Shown here piece after piece: positions 17,804-27,462 of a DNA stretch of 40,897 bases. The DNA is taken from contig JAHDHO010000006.1 of NCBI GenBank assembly GCA_020631275.1, positions 1 to 40,897 on the forward strand, in the 5' to 3' direction. Made by a program: the position numbers and the translations under genes. The notes below the pieces were generated by a model that saw only the letters and a program-made list of their open reading frames with translations, was not told where the DNA came from and did not search any database. Source of the DNA: Polaribacter sp. Lineage in GTDB: Bacteria > Bacteroidota > Bacteroidia > Flavobacteriales > Flavobacteriaceae. Within the stretch, counting starts at the first letter, position 1, and the number at the start of each line of letters is the position of its first letter.

Positions 17804-20698
17804 TTATTGTATTGGTATTTTAAGTATTACTTTGGTGCCTTTTGGGTTACTAGCGTTGTCTAATTTATCTATAATTTCTATTTCTATCTTTTCTGAAGTT
17901 GTAGAGTTTATGAGATCTATTCTTTTTTGGTTTGCTTTTGTTGCAAAAGATTTAGGAAATTTAGTTCTATTCTTTATAATCTCAGAGGCGTTTCTGCCAA
18001 TTCCGTTATCATCAACAGTACAAATAATTTTTTTGTTTGTTGAATTCAATGAAAAATTTAAATTTAAAAGTTTACAACCATTTTTATGTAATAAGCCATG
18101 TTTTATGGCATTTTCTACATAAGGTTGAATAAATAAAGAAGGTACAAATATTGTTTTTGTGTTTACTTTATCATCTACAGAAATAGTAAAAATAAGTTCG
18201 TTATTAAATCTATCTTTTTCTAATTCTAAATAGAGTTTTAACGCTTTAATTTCTTTTTCTAGAGTAATATTTGTTTCTTGGCTGTGTTCTAAATAGGTTC
18301 TTATTAATCTAGAAAATTTAACTAAATACTGTCTAGCTAATTTTTTTTCGTTTAAAATGATGTAATCCTGAATAGAATTTAAAGCGTTAAATATAAAATG
18401 AGGATTCATTTGCGATCTAAGATTTTCTAATTGAGAAAAAACCAAAGCTTTACTAATTCTCTCTTTTTCTAATTCTTTTGCCTGCAATCTTTTTAACCTT
18501 TTTGTTTTTGTGTTTACATAAGTAATCGTTAGCAGTACAATTAAAAGCAAACCAATTAAAATAAACCACCATCTTTGATAAATTGGGGCAAGTACTTCAA
18601 AATTTAATTTTATTGTTTCCGAATAATTCTTACTAAATTTATTTTTTCCGCGTAATTGAAAGATATAACTACCTGGTGCTAAATTTATAAATTTAACAAA
18701 ATCTACTTCTTCCCTTAAAACCGTCCAATCTTTATCTTTTGCAAATTTATATTCATAAATAGTATGTTTAACAGATTGGAATTCTTTGGTGTTAAAACTT
18801 ATATCAATATTACTTTTATCGTAATTTAAAACATATTTTTTTTTAATTTCTACTGGTTTTTCTTGAATAGAAATCTTTGTAATATAAATAGATGGTGGCT
18901 TCTTCTGCTTAAAAATCTTAGTCTTATTAAAGCCATAAACACCTAAATTATTGGTGTATATTAAAAAATCATCTAAAATTTCTAAATCTTTAATTTTATA
19001 AGAGTTTATACCGTCTTGCTTGGTTAATACTTTTACTTCATTTAAGTTGCTATTATAATATTGCAAACCTTTATCTGTAGAAATCCACAAAACTTCATTA
19101 TCTGCAGTTATACAATTAATAACATTAGATGCAAGACCATTTTTTTCATTTAAATTATAGATAACTTTATTGTTTTGAATGCCTAAAATACCGTTATCAT
19201 ATGTTGCAACCCATATTAGCCCATTGTTTGTTTCTACAATATTAAAACCATAAATAGGTTTATTGTTATAAGTAATGTTTGGTTCTCTTAAATAATTTTC
19301 ATCATAAACTTTTAAACCTTCTACATCTGCTAAGAATATTTTTTTATTTAATTTAGAATAAATAGATTCGTGGGATCTAATATGACTAATTGCGTGACTC
19401 TTTTTAGAATGAATAACTTTTGTACCCGATGAAGAGCTAATAAGATACGTAGTGTCTTTAATAAAAGTTACAGATTTTATAGAACCGAATTTATTTAATT
19501 TTCTTTTTTGATTAGAATTACCAAAATAAACTAAATTTTGATAGTCGGATAAGTACAGAAGTGTGTTGTTGTTTTTATTATAGCTTAAAGCTCTTATTGG
19601 AGTTTTATCTGTAACTAAATTTTTATGTAGCTTATTTGTTTTAATATTTAGTTCTAATAACTCTCCATTTCTTTTGGCTAAATAACAAATAGAATCGTTT
19701 TTTTTCTCTATAATTTGTACGTTTTTAAAAGTGTTATATTGCTTTAGATTTTTATTAGGTATTACAAACACACCATTCTTTAATGTAGCTACCCAAATGA
19801 TATTATTTTTATCTTCAATAATATCGGTTATCATTTTATCTTTTAAAAAATGAGTCTTAAGAATTAATTGGCCTTGATTAAATTCTGTAATAAAAATTCC
19901 TTTATTAGTTGCTATGTATAATTGATTATTGATAATTGTTATTCTATCAATTTTAGAGTTTTTTAATTTTGGTGGAAGTTTAATTTGAGTTGTAGATTTA
20001 CGTTCTATATCTAAAGAAACTAATAGCGACTTGTTTAAGATGTTGTCTTTAAAAGCAATTAATACATTATTGTTATGTATTGTAAAATGAGAAAAATATG
20101 TGAGTTTTTCTTTGTTCTTTAATTTAAATTTAGATTTTTTAAACAGAGTATCTAACAATACAACGTTATTATCTCTATTTAAAAAAAGGTACTTGTTGGG
20201 CAATGTAATCCCTATGCTAGTAGTATTTGCTTTACTAAAAATAGATTCTCTCTTTTTTGTATTGATATTTATACAAACAATATTGTCTCGCTGCCTTATT
20301 AACAATTTTTTATTAAAGAAGTTATAGTCTGCAAGTTGACCTTTTAATTCTTTTTGATAATCGTTAAATAAAACAAGTTTATCATTTTCTACATAAAAAA
20401 ATTGGCCTGCAATATTATTACACCAAATTCTTCCTTTCGAATCAATTTTTAGGTTAAAAAGAGATCTTCCTTTTTTATCTGGATGAGAGAATTGCTTAAA
20501 TACTTTTCCGTCATATCTATGCAGCCCTTTATCTGAAGCGAACCAAATAAAACCATCTTCATCTTCTATCATAGAATAAAATTCTATGTCTGGTAAACCA
20601 TCTTTATCTGTTAAATGTATAGATACTGGTTCTTGTGCGTTACTAGAAATAGCATTACAAAAAATAAGAAATAAATATAAAATTCTTAGTAATTTCAA
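17804..20698 (-). CDS. Two-component sensor: propeller domain, Y_Y_Y, LytS-type histidine kinase
   Basis: EDEDGFIWFASDKGLHRYDG, repeated IWVAT blades, LRSQMNPHFIFNALNSIQDYI, PSLFIQPYVENAIKHG. Confidence 0.93.
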   Translation of the reverse strand: MKLLRILYLFLIFCNAISSNAQEPVSIHLTDKDGLPDIEFYSMIEDEDGFIWFASDKGLHRYDGKVFKQFSHPDKKGRSLFNLKIDSKGRIWCNNIAGQFFYVENDKLVLFNDYQKELKGQLADYNFFNKKLLIRQRDNIVCININTKKRESIFSKANTTSIGITLPNKYLFLNRDNNVVLLDTLFKKSKFKLKNKEKLTYFSHFTIHNNNVLIAFKDNILNKSLLVSLDIERKSTTQIKLPPKLKNSKIDRITIINNQLYIATNKGIFITEFNQGQLILKTHFLKDKMITDIIEDKNNIIWVATLKNGVFVIPNKNLKQYNTFKNVQIIEKKNDSICYLAKRNGELLELNIKTNKLHKNLVTDKTPIRALSYNKNNNTLLYLSDYQNLVYFGNSNQKRKLNKFGSIKSVTFIKDTTYLISSSSGTKVIHSKKSHAISHIRSHESIYSKLNKKIFLADVEGLKVYDENYLREPNITYNNKPIYGFNIVETNNGLIWVATYDNGILGIQNNKVIYNLNEKNGLASNVINCITADNEVLWISTDKGLQYYNSNLNEVKVLTKQDGINSYKIKDLEILDDFLIYTNNLGVYGFNKTKIFKQKKPPSIYITKISIQEKPVEIKKKYVLNYDKSNIDISFNTKEFQSVKHTIYEYKFAKDKDWTVLREEVDFVKFINLAPGSYIFQLRGKNKFSKNYSETIKLNFEVLAPIYQRWWFILIGLLLIVLLTITYVNTKTKRLKRLQAKELEKERISKALVFSQLENLRSQMNPHFIFNALNSIQDYIILNEKKLARQYLVKFSRLIRTYLEHSQETNITLEKEIKALKLYLELEKDRFNNELIFTISVDDKVNTKTIFVPSLFIQPYVENAIKHGLLHKNGCKLLNLNFSLNSTNKKIICTVDDNGIGRNASEIIKNRTKFPKSFATKANQKRIDLINSTTSEKIEIEIIDKLDNASNPKGTKVILKIPIQ

Positions 20699-20753
20699 TA
20701 GGGTTTAAATTTGGTTATAAATTTACTAATTTAAATACTTTAGTTTTCAATTT

Positions 20754-20766
20754 TTTAGTGAAGCGT
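20754..20766 (-). promoter_or_regulatory. Single LytTR-type half-site (ACGCTTCACTAAA) upstream of the histidine kinase gene
   Basis: 12/13 match to the 13-mer at 16997-17009; 56 bp before the start codon. Confidence 0.4.
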
Positions 20767-20832
20767 TTATTTCTTGTAATGAATAGTTCTTTGTATTAAA
20801 TTAATTATTTGTAGCGAGTTTATCACAAAGAA

Positions 20833-20862
20833 AAAACGCAATCAAATTAATGATTGCGTTTT
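20833..20862. terminator. Terminator downstream of dnaK, identical to that at 14316-14345
   Basis: AAAACGCAATCA-AATTAA-TGATTGCGTTTT. Confidence 0.8.
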
Positions 20863-20939
20863 CATATATTTAAAAAATATAATTTTCTTTTTTTAAAGAT
20901 GCTAAAATTACATTAGCATAAGCGTTTTATTTTATCAGC

Positions 20940-22847
20940 TTACTTAACTTCTTCGAAGTCTACATCTTCTACGTTGTCACCTTGATCTGCATTACCAGCT
21001 TCTGGTTGACCTTGTTGTGCACCTGCATCTGCGCCACCTGCAGCTTGTTCTGCAGCATACATTTCTTCAGAGGCAACTTTCCAAGCTTCATTAATCTTTT
21101 CCATAGCAGCGTCAATTTGTGCTAAGTCTTTAGATTCATGAGCAGCTTTTAATTCTACTAAAGCAGCTTCAATTGGTCCTTTTTTATCATCAGATAATTT
21201 ATCACCAAATTCTTTTAATTGCTTTTCTGTTTGAAAGATCATAGAGTCAGCTCCATTTACTTTTTCTGCAGTTTCTTTAGCAGCTTTATCAGCCTCTGCA
21301 TTTGCTTCTGCGTCTTGTCTCATTTTCTCGATTTCTTCTTCAGATAAACCAGAAGAAGCTTCGATTCTAATTTCGTGAGATTTGTTTGTTCCTTTATCTA
21401 AAGCAGAAACTTTAATAATACCATTGGCATCAATGTCAAAAGTAACTTCAATTTGCGGTACACCTCTTTGCGCTGGTGGTAAACCATCTAAATGGAAACG
21501 ACCAATTGTATTGTTATCTGCTGCCATTGCTCTTTCACCTTGTAAAACGTGAATTTCTACAGATGGTTGATTATCTACAGCAGTAGAGAATACTTGAGAT
21601 TTTTTTGTAGGAATAGTTGTGTTTGCATCTATTAATTTAGTGAAAACATTCCCCATTGTTTCGATACCTAAAGATAAAGGTGTAACATCTAATAATAATA
21701 CATCTTTAACATCTCCAGATAAAACTCCACCTTGTATTGCAGCTCCTAAAGAAACAACCTCATCTGGGTTTACACCTTTACTTGGCGCTTTACCAAAGAA
21801 TTTTTCTACAGCTTCTTGTATTGCAGGTATTCTAGTAGAACCACCAACTAAAATAATTTCATCTATTTCAGAAGTTGATAAATCAGCATTTTTTAATGCA
21901 GTTTTACATGGCTCAATAGTTCTTTTAATTAAATCATCAATTAACTGCTCAAATTTAGATCTGCTTAAAGTTCTAACTAAGTGTTTTGGTCCGCTTGCTG
22001 TTGCTGTAATATACGGTAAGTTAATTTCTGTTGAAGCAGAAGAAGATAATTCAATCTTCGCTTTTTCTGCAGCTTCTTTTAAACGCTGTAAAGCCATCGG
22101 ATCTGTAGTTAAATCCATGTTTTCATCAGCTTTAAATTCTGCAGCTAACCAATCTATAATTTTAGCATCAACATCATCTCCACCTAAGTGAGTATCACCA
22201 TCAGTAGCTAAAACTTCAAAAACTCCGTCTCCTAATTCTAAGATAGATACATCATGTGTACCACCACCAAAATCAAAAACAACAATTTTTTTATCATCAT
22301 TTGCTTTGTCCATACCATAAGCTAATGCAGCAGCGGTAGGCTCGTTAATAATTCTTTCTACTTTTAAACCAGCAATTTCTCCTGCTTCTTTAGTAGCTTG
22401 TCTTTGTGCATCGTTAAAATATGCAGGTACTGTAATTACAGCCGAAGTTACATCAGATCCTAAATAATCTTCAGCAGTTTTTTTCATTTTTTGAAGCACC
22501 ATTGCAGAAATTTCTTGAGGTGTATATAAACGACCATCAATATCTACTCTAGGTGTATCATTATCACCTTTTACTACTTTATAAGGTACTCTTTTAACTT
22601 CGTTAGAAGATTCAGAAAATTTATTACCCATAAAACGTTTGATAGAAGAAACAGTTTTAGTTGGGTTTGTTACTGCTTGTCTTTTTGCAGGGTCACCAAT
22701 TTTACGTTCTCCTCCTTCTACAAAGGCAACAATAGATGGTGTAGTTCTTTTTCCTTCAGCATTAGGAATTACAACTGGCTCATTTCCTTCCATTACAGAA
22801 ACACAAGAGTTTGTTGTTCCTAAATCGATTCCAATTATTTTACTCAT
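20940..22847 (-). CDS. dnaK: Molecular chaperone DnaK
   Basis: [47 protein letters not shown]-terminal EDVDFEEVK. Confidence 0.99.
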   Translation of the reverse strand: MSKIIGIDLGTTNSCVSVMEGNEPVVIPNAEGKRTTPSIVAFVEGGERKIGDPAKRQAVTNPTKTVSSIKRFMGNKFSESSNEVKRVPYKVVKGDNDTPRVDIDGRLYTPQEISAMVLQKMKKTAEDYLGSDVTSAVITVPAYFNDAQRQATKEAGEIAGLKVERIINEPTAAALAYGMDKANDDKKIVVFDFGGGTHDVSILELGDGVFEVLATDGDTHLGGDDVDAKIIDWLAAEFKADENMDLTTDPMALQRLKEAAEKAKIELSSSASTEINLPYITATASGPKHLVRTLSRSKFEQLIDDLIKRTIEPCKTALKNADLSTSEIDEIILVGGSTRIPAIQEAVEKFFGKAPSKGVNPDEVVSLGAAIQGGVLSGDVKDVLLLDVTPLSLGIETMGNVFTKLIDANTTIPTKKSQVFSTAVDNQPSVEIHVLQGERAMAADNNTIGRFHLDGLPPAQRGVPQIEVTFDIDANGIIKVSALDKGTNKSHEIRIEASSGLSEEEIEKMRQDAEANAEADKAAKETAEKVNGADSMIFQTEKQLKEFGDKLSDDKKGPIEAALVELKAAHESKDLAQIDAAMEKINEAWKVASEEMYAAEQAAGGADAGAQQGQPEAGNADQGDNVEDVDFEEVK

Positions 22848-22898
22848 AATAATTATTTTATATTAATTTTTTAAATTCAATTTTACATTCACACTATA

Positions 22899-22916
22899 GT
22901 CAAAGGGTGTGCCAAC
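22899..22916 (-). promoter_or_regulatory. Sigma54-like promoter (GTTGGCACACCCTTTGAC, GG-N10-GA) upstream of dnaK
   Basis: Minus strand TTGGCAC-ACCC-TTTGA; upstream TGTCA-type repeats at 22935-22982. Confidence 0.5.
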
Positions 22917-23086
22917 TAGTTTTTTCTTATTAAATGTCAGTTTTTTTTAAAAATGACGAATTATTTATGTGACATTATGACATAAATTGCGTCTAATTTA
23001 TTGAACACAAAGAATATTTGAATACAATTTTAAATTCCTTATATTTGGATAGTTCAATTAATTTTTTAAAAAATAAACAAAAAATC

Positions 23087-23428
23087 ATGAGTAAATTTGA
23101 CGAGAAAGTAGCACAGTATTCTAAGTTTATGGACGAAAAAGGTCTAAGTTATGATGCTGATTTATTAAAAGCGGTAACTAAAGGTTTAGGACCATCTATT
23201 TATAAAAGAGATGCAGAAACTGTCTCTGGTTCTGATGCAAAAGAATTATTAACTGTTAAGAAAAATTTCTTAATGAAGAAGTTAGGTTTAGAAGATGGAC
23301 CAAAATTGGACGAAGCTATTGCTAAAGTTGTAGATGCAATTGGTAAATCTGAAAGAAATAAATACAGAGCAGTTGTTTACTATATGTTAGCTAAAGAGTT
23401 TAATAAAGAGTCTGTTTACGGAATGTAG
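23087..23428 (+). CDS. DUF2853 family protein
   Basis: MSKFDEKVAQYSKFMDEKGLSYDADLLKAVTKGLGPSIYKRDAETVS; ATG at 23087 preferred over the track start at 23018. Confidence 0.85.
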   Translation: MSKFDEKVAQYSKFMDEKGLSYDADLLKAVTKGLGPSIYKRDAETVSGSDAKELLTVKKNFLMKKLGLEDGPKLDEAIAKVVDAIGKSERNKYRAVVYYMLAKEFNKESVYGM

Positions 23429-23451
23429 AAATATATCTTTTTAAATTATAT

Positions 23452-23483
23452 AAAAAAATCCAACTCATTGAGTTGGATTTTTT
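23452..23483. terminator. Rho-independent terminator
   Basis: AAAAAATCCAACTCA/TGAGTTGGATTTTTT. Confidence 0.8.
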
Positions 23484-23517
23484 ACATTTACAGCATATTT
23501 ATTAATCATTTTTACGA

Positions 23518-24942
23518 ATGTCGCAATTTATTAGTGTTTTTGATATGTTAAAGATTGGCGTTGGCCCATCTAGTTCACATACATTGGGTCCTTGGCGTGC
23601 TGCAGAACAGTGGGTTAAAACGTTAAGAGAGCATAATCTTTTAGAAAAGTTAGATGCTGTAAAAGTAGATTTGTACGGTTCTTTATCTTTAACAGGTAAA
23701 GGGCATGCTACAGATTTGGCAATTTTATTAGGTTTAAGTGAAGCAGACCCTGAGTATATACCAATAGAAGACGTTTTTATAATTGTTGATAGAATTAACA
23801 CGCAAGAAGAACTCTATTTTAAAGGAGGAAAAACAATACCTTTTTATAAAGATTCTATTGTTTTTAATAGAGATTTCTTACCATTTCATTCAAATGGTTT
23901 AACTTTTCGAGGTTTTTGTAAAGGTGAAGAAATTTCAACAGAAACTTATTTTTCTATTGGTGGCGGTTTTATTGTTCAAGAAAATGATCATTTAGAAGAA
24001 GAAATTGAAATCAATAAAAAGAATTTTCCGTATCCAATAAATAGAGCAATACAGTTAGAAGAATATTGTGAAAAAGAAAATTTATTAATTTCTGATATTG
24101 TTTTTAAAAATGAATTAGAAATAAATTCCGCAGAAAAAATTGATGCAGAATTGTCTAGAATTTGGGATACAATGCTAGAGTGCATGTATATTGGTTGTCA
24201 TACAGAAGGTACCTTACCTGGGGGTTTAAATGTAAAGAGAAGAGCCTTTGGTACGCATCAAAAATTAATAAAAGATGCAACCTACAAAAACCCGAAAGAA
24301 TGGGTTAAGGCAATTAGAAGTACAGAAGTAAAATTTAGAGAAATCTTAAAATGGGTAAGCTGTTTTGCATTATCTGTTAACGAAGTAAATGCTTCTTTAG
24401 GAAGGGTAGTTACAGCGCCAACAAACGGAAGCGCAGGTGTTATTCCGGCAGTATTGATGTATTATTTGGTTATAGAAAATCATGAAGCAGATTTTAAACA
24501 AATTAAACAATTCTTATTAACTGCTGGTGAAATTGGTAGTATTTTTAAGAAAAATGCTACAATTTCTGCGGCAATGGGTGGTTGTCAGGCAGAAATTGGC
24601 GTTTCATCTGCAATGGCAGCCGGTGCATTAACAGAATTATTGGGTGGTACACCTGCTCAATGTCTATCTGCAGCAGAAATAGCAATGGAGCATCACTTGG
24701 GTTTAACATGCGATCCTATTGGTGGTTTGGTACAAGTACCTTGCATAGAACGTAATTCGATGGGCGCAATAAAAGCGATTCATGCAGCAGAAATTGCCCT
24801 AGAAACCAATCCTAAAGAATCTTTAGTACATTTAGATAAAGTAATCGATACCATGTGGGAAACTGCAAAAGATATGAATAAGAACTACAAAGAAACATCT
24901 GAAGGTGGTTTGGCTGTAACAGTTAGAATGGTAGATTGTTAA
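23518..24942 (+). CDS. sdaA: L-serine ammonia-lyase (iron-sulfur type)
   Basis: SVFDMLKIGVGPSSSHTLGPWRAAEQW, GCQAEIGVSSAMAAGAL, CDPIGGLVQVPCIERN. Confidence 0.97.
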   Translation: MSQFISVFDMLKIGVGPSSSHTLGPWRAAEQWVKTLREHNLLEKLDAVKVDLYGSLSLTGKGHATDLAILLGLSEADPEYIPIEDVFIIVDRINTQEELYFKGGKTIPFYKDSIVFNRDFLPFHSNGLTFRGFCKGEEISTETYFSIGGGFIVQENDHLEEEIEINKKNFPYPINRAIQLEEYCEKENLLISDIVFKNELEINSAEKIDAELSRIWDTMLECMYIGCHTEGTLPGGLNVKRRAFGTHQKLIKDATYKNPKEWVKAIRSTEVKFREILKWVSCFALSVNEVNASLGRVVTAPTNGSAGVIPAVLMYYLVIENHEADFKQIKQFLLTAGEIGSIFKKNATISAAMGGCQAEIGVSSAMAAGALTELLGGTPAQCLSAAEIAMEHHLGLTCDPIGGLVQVPCIERNSMGAIKAIHAAEIALETNPKESLVHLDKVIDTMWETAKDMNKNYKETSEGGLAVTVRMVDC

Positions 24943-25313
24943 TTTTTAGGAGTATTTAATTTTTTATCAATAAAATAAGAAATTAAAACTCCTAAAAAGT
25001 AAGCTAAAAGGTCTAAACAATCAAAAGTTGCGCCTAAAACAGTAACCGCTATTTTGTTATTTTGTAAACCAATAATTTCTATCAATTTTAAGAATTGGAA
25101 AAACTCTATGGTAAATGAGAATATTAAAACGGCCGTAGCTAATTTTATTGAGCTACCCTTATAAAATATTCTACAAAAAGCAAACAGTAAAACAGTTACC
25201 AATGCATCGCCTATAAAAGGTCTTATAAATTGGTCTCTTACAAATAAAGCAATAAAGACCTCTATAAAAAGTATCAGTAAAAAGATTAAAAGATATTTTT
25301 TATTGACTTGCAT
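24939..25313 (-). CDS. DUF2809 domain-containing membrane protein
   Basis: FIRPFIGDALVTVLLFAFCR, GATFDCLDLLAYFLGVLISY. Confidence 0.85.
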   Translation of the reverse strand: MQVNKKYLLIFLLILFIEVFIALFVRDQFIRPFIGDALVTVLLFAFCRIFYKGSSIKLATAVLIFSFTIEFFQFLKLIEIIGLQNNKIAVTVLGATFDCLDLLAYFLGVLISYFIDKKLNTPKN

Positions 25314-26071
25314 TATCTTGTAAATACCAAATCGTTACCAGAAGACATCTCTTCAGAAAAACGATATTTATCAACATTAAAGCCTTTTAAACCTTCTATA
25401 GTTTTAACATCGTTTTCTATAATATAACGTACCATTAAACCACGGGCTTTTTTGGCATACGTCATAATTGTTTTATACTGTCCGTTTTTAAAGTCTTTAA
25501 AAACAGGCGTTATCATTGGCGCTTTTAATGTCTTTTTTGGTAATGCTTTAAAATATTCTGAGCTTGCCAAATTTACAAGTAATTCATTATCAGTTAATTC
25601 GTTATTAAGAGAATCTGCTAAATCATTACCCCAAAACTTATACAAATTTTCTGTTTTGCCTACTTTTAATCTTGTTCCCATTTCTAAGCGATATGGTTGA
25701 ATTAAATCTAAAGGTTTTAGTAAACCATACAAGCCAGAAAGAATTCTAAGTTTTTCTTGCATCACAGGTATTTTATCTTCTTTTAAAGTTGTTACATCAA
25801 TTCCTTGAAAAACGGCTCCGGTAAAAGAATAAATAGCTTGTTTGGCATTCTCTTTTGTAAAAGGAGTGCTCCAGGCTTGATTTCTATCATAATTAAGCGC
25901 AGCTAAATCATCAGAAATTTTCATTAATTCTGATAATTTATTTTTAGAAATTGATTTTAATTTTTTGTTCAATTTTTCAGATTTATCTAAAAAACGTGGT
26001 TGTGTAAAGATTTCTGTAGATGCTTTGCTTTCAAAATCTAAAGACTTTGCTGGTGATATTATGATTTTCAT
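25313..26071 (-). CDS. yaaA: Peroxide stress protein YaaA
   Basis: MKIIISPAKSLDFES, LSGLYGLLKPLDLIQPYRLEMGTRL, KRARG-like KKARGLMVRYI. Confidence 0.95.
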   Translation of the reverse strand: MKIIISPAKSLDFESKASTEIFTQPRFLDKSEKLNKKLKSISKNKLSELMKISDDLAALNYDRNQAWSTPFTKENAKQAIYSFTGAVFQGIDVTTLKEDKIPVMQEKLRILSGLYGLLKPLDLIQPYRLEMGTRLKVGKTENLYKFWGNDLADSLNNELTDNELLVNLASSEYFKALPKKTLKAPMITPVFKDFKNGQYKTIMTYAKKARGLMVRYIIENDVKTIEGLKGFNVDKYRFSEEMSSGNDLVFTR

Positions 26072-26220
26072 TTTTATTTAAAATTGAAAAATTAGACATG
26101 TAATTTTGTTTGATAAAAATACAAATGATTGTCTATAAAATAGTACTAAATATGTAGTAAATTTTGATGTTTGTATCGATAAAATTTATTTATCTTCACA
26201 AAGAAAATTTATGATTTTTA

Positions 26221-27342
26221 ATGATAAAAATTAGAGAGAAATTTCAATACAGAGAATCACGCTTTTATAAGTATGTAAAAAGCCACCAAAAATATGCTCC
26301 GGTATTTTTTTTTATGGGTGGATTTATTTGGGATTCTTTAACGCTGGGAAGAATTGATAGATTGTATGATATTGTAATCTTATGTACATATATTACACTT
26401 TTAACAGTAAGTATTTATGTTTACAACTTAGTTGATGGAGAAAAATGGAATAACACCTTTTTTAGAAAATATGAAGCTTATTTACCGTTAGCGATTCAGT
26501 TTTTTCTGGGAGGATTAACAAGTGCTTATGTTATATATTTCTCTAGAAGTGTTTCCTTATCAAAAACGGCATCTTTCTTTCTCATTTTACTCTTTTTATT
26601 ATTTGCAAACGAATTTTTTAAGAAAAGAGTTTCTAATAAATACTTGCAGTTTGGCGCTTATTATTTTGTGAATTTTACTTTTTTAAGTTTTTTTATTCCG
26701 GTAGTTTTAAAGGAAATGAGCACAGAAATATTTTTAATTTCTGGTTTAATAAGTTTAGTTTCTACATTTTTATTAATAATTCTTGTTTATCGAAATAGTT
26801 ATTCTACAAGAGTAGAAATGGTAAAATGGAAAATGATTGGGTTAATTTTTAGTATTTATCTATTAATCAATACTTTTTATTATTTCAGACTGATTCCGCC
26901 TGTTCCTTTAGCACTAGATAAAGGTGTGGTAGCTCATAATATTAAAATAGAGTCGGGTAAGTACAAGGTTTCTTACGAAGTAGATGATTGGTATATTTTT
27001 TGGCGAGATCATAAAATAGATTTTAATAGAACTATTAATAAACCCGTTTATATTTTTACTTCAATATTTGCACCTACAGATCTAAAAAAGAAAATATACC
27101 ATCAATGGAAAAGGTATAATGAAACTACCAACAGTTGGCAGAACCTAGATAAAATAGGTTTTGAAATTACCGGAGGAAGAGACAGTGGTTATAGAGGTTA
27201 TAGTTATAAAAATAACGTAAATGATGGTATGTGGAAGGTAGAGGTAGTTACAGAAGAAGATTTGGTTTTAGGTGTGGTAGATTTTAATATAAAGACAGGT
27301 AAATCTTCAAGAAAAACCAACTTAAAAGTTAGAGAATTTTAA
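26221..27342 (+). CDS. DUF2914 domain-containing membrane protein
   Basis: Multiple TM helices, then YHQWKRYNETTNSWQNLDKIGFEITGGRDSGYRGYSYKNNVNDGMWKVEV. Confidence 0.8.
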   Translation: MIKIREKFQYRESRFYKYVKSHQKYAPVFFFMGGFIWDSLTLGRIDRLYDIVILCTYITLLTVSIYVYNLVDGEKWNNTFFRKYEAYLPLAIQFFLGGLTSAYVIYFSRSVSLSKTASFFLILLFLLFANEFFKKRVSNKYLQFGAYYFVNFTFLSFFIPVVLKEMSTEIFLISGLISLVSTFLLIILVYRNSYSTRVEMVKWKMIGLIFSIYLLINTFYYFRLIPPVPLALDKGVVAHNIKIESGKYKVSYEVDDWYIFWRDHKIDFNRTINKPVYIFTSIFAPTDLKKKIYHQWKRYNETTNSWQNLDKIGFEITGGRDSGYRGYSYKNNVNDGMWKVEVVTEEDLVLGVVDFNIKTGKSSRKTNLKVREF

Positions 27343-27462
27343 AACGATCTAGGTTGTAGATTTTATATCTATTTAGAAATTCTTATTTTTAACAAATCAT
27401 TCAAATTCATTCAACTTTATAGATTTAAAACAAATCATTTTAAATCTTGAAATACTTCAATC

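Noticed and set aside
21619-22191. 190-aa ORF antisense to dnaK
   Set aside because: Long antisense frames opposite Hsp70 genes are a known codon-usage artefact; the dnaK frame is unambiguous.
23018-23086. ORF-track N-terminal extension of the DUF2853 protein
   Set aside because: Conserved family start is MSKFDEKV at 23087; the extension is AT-rich leader.
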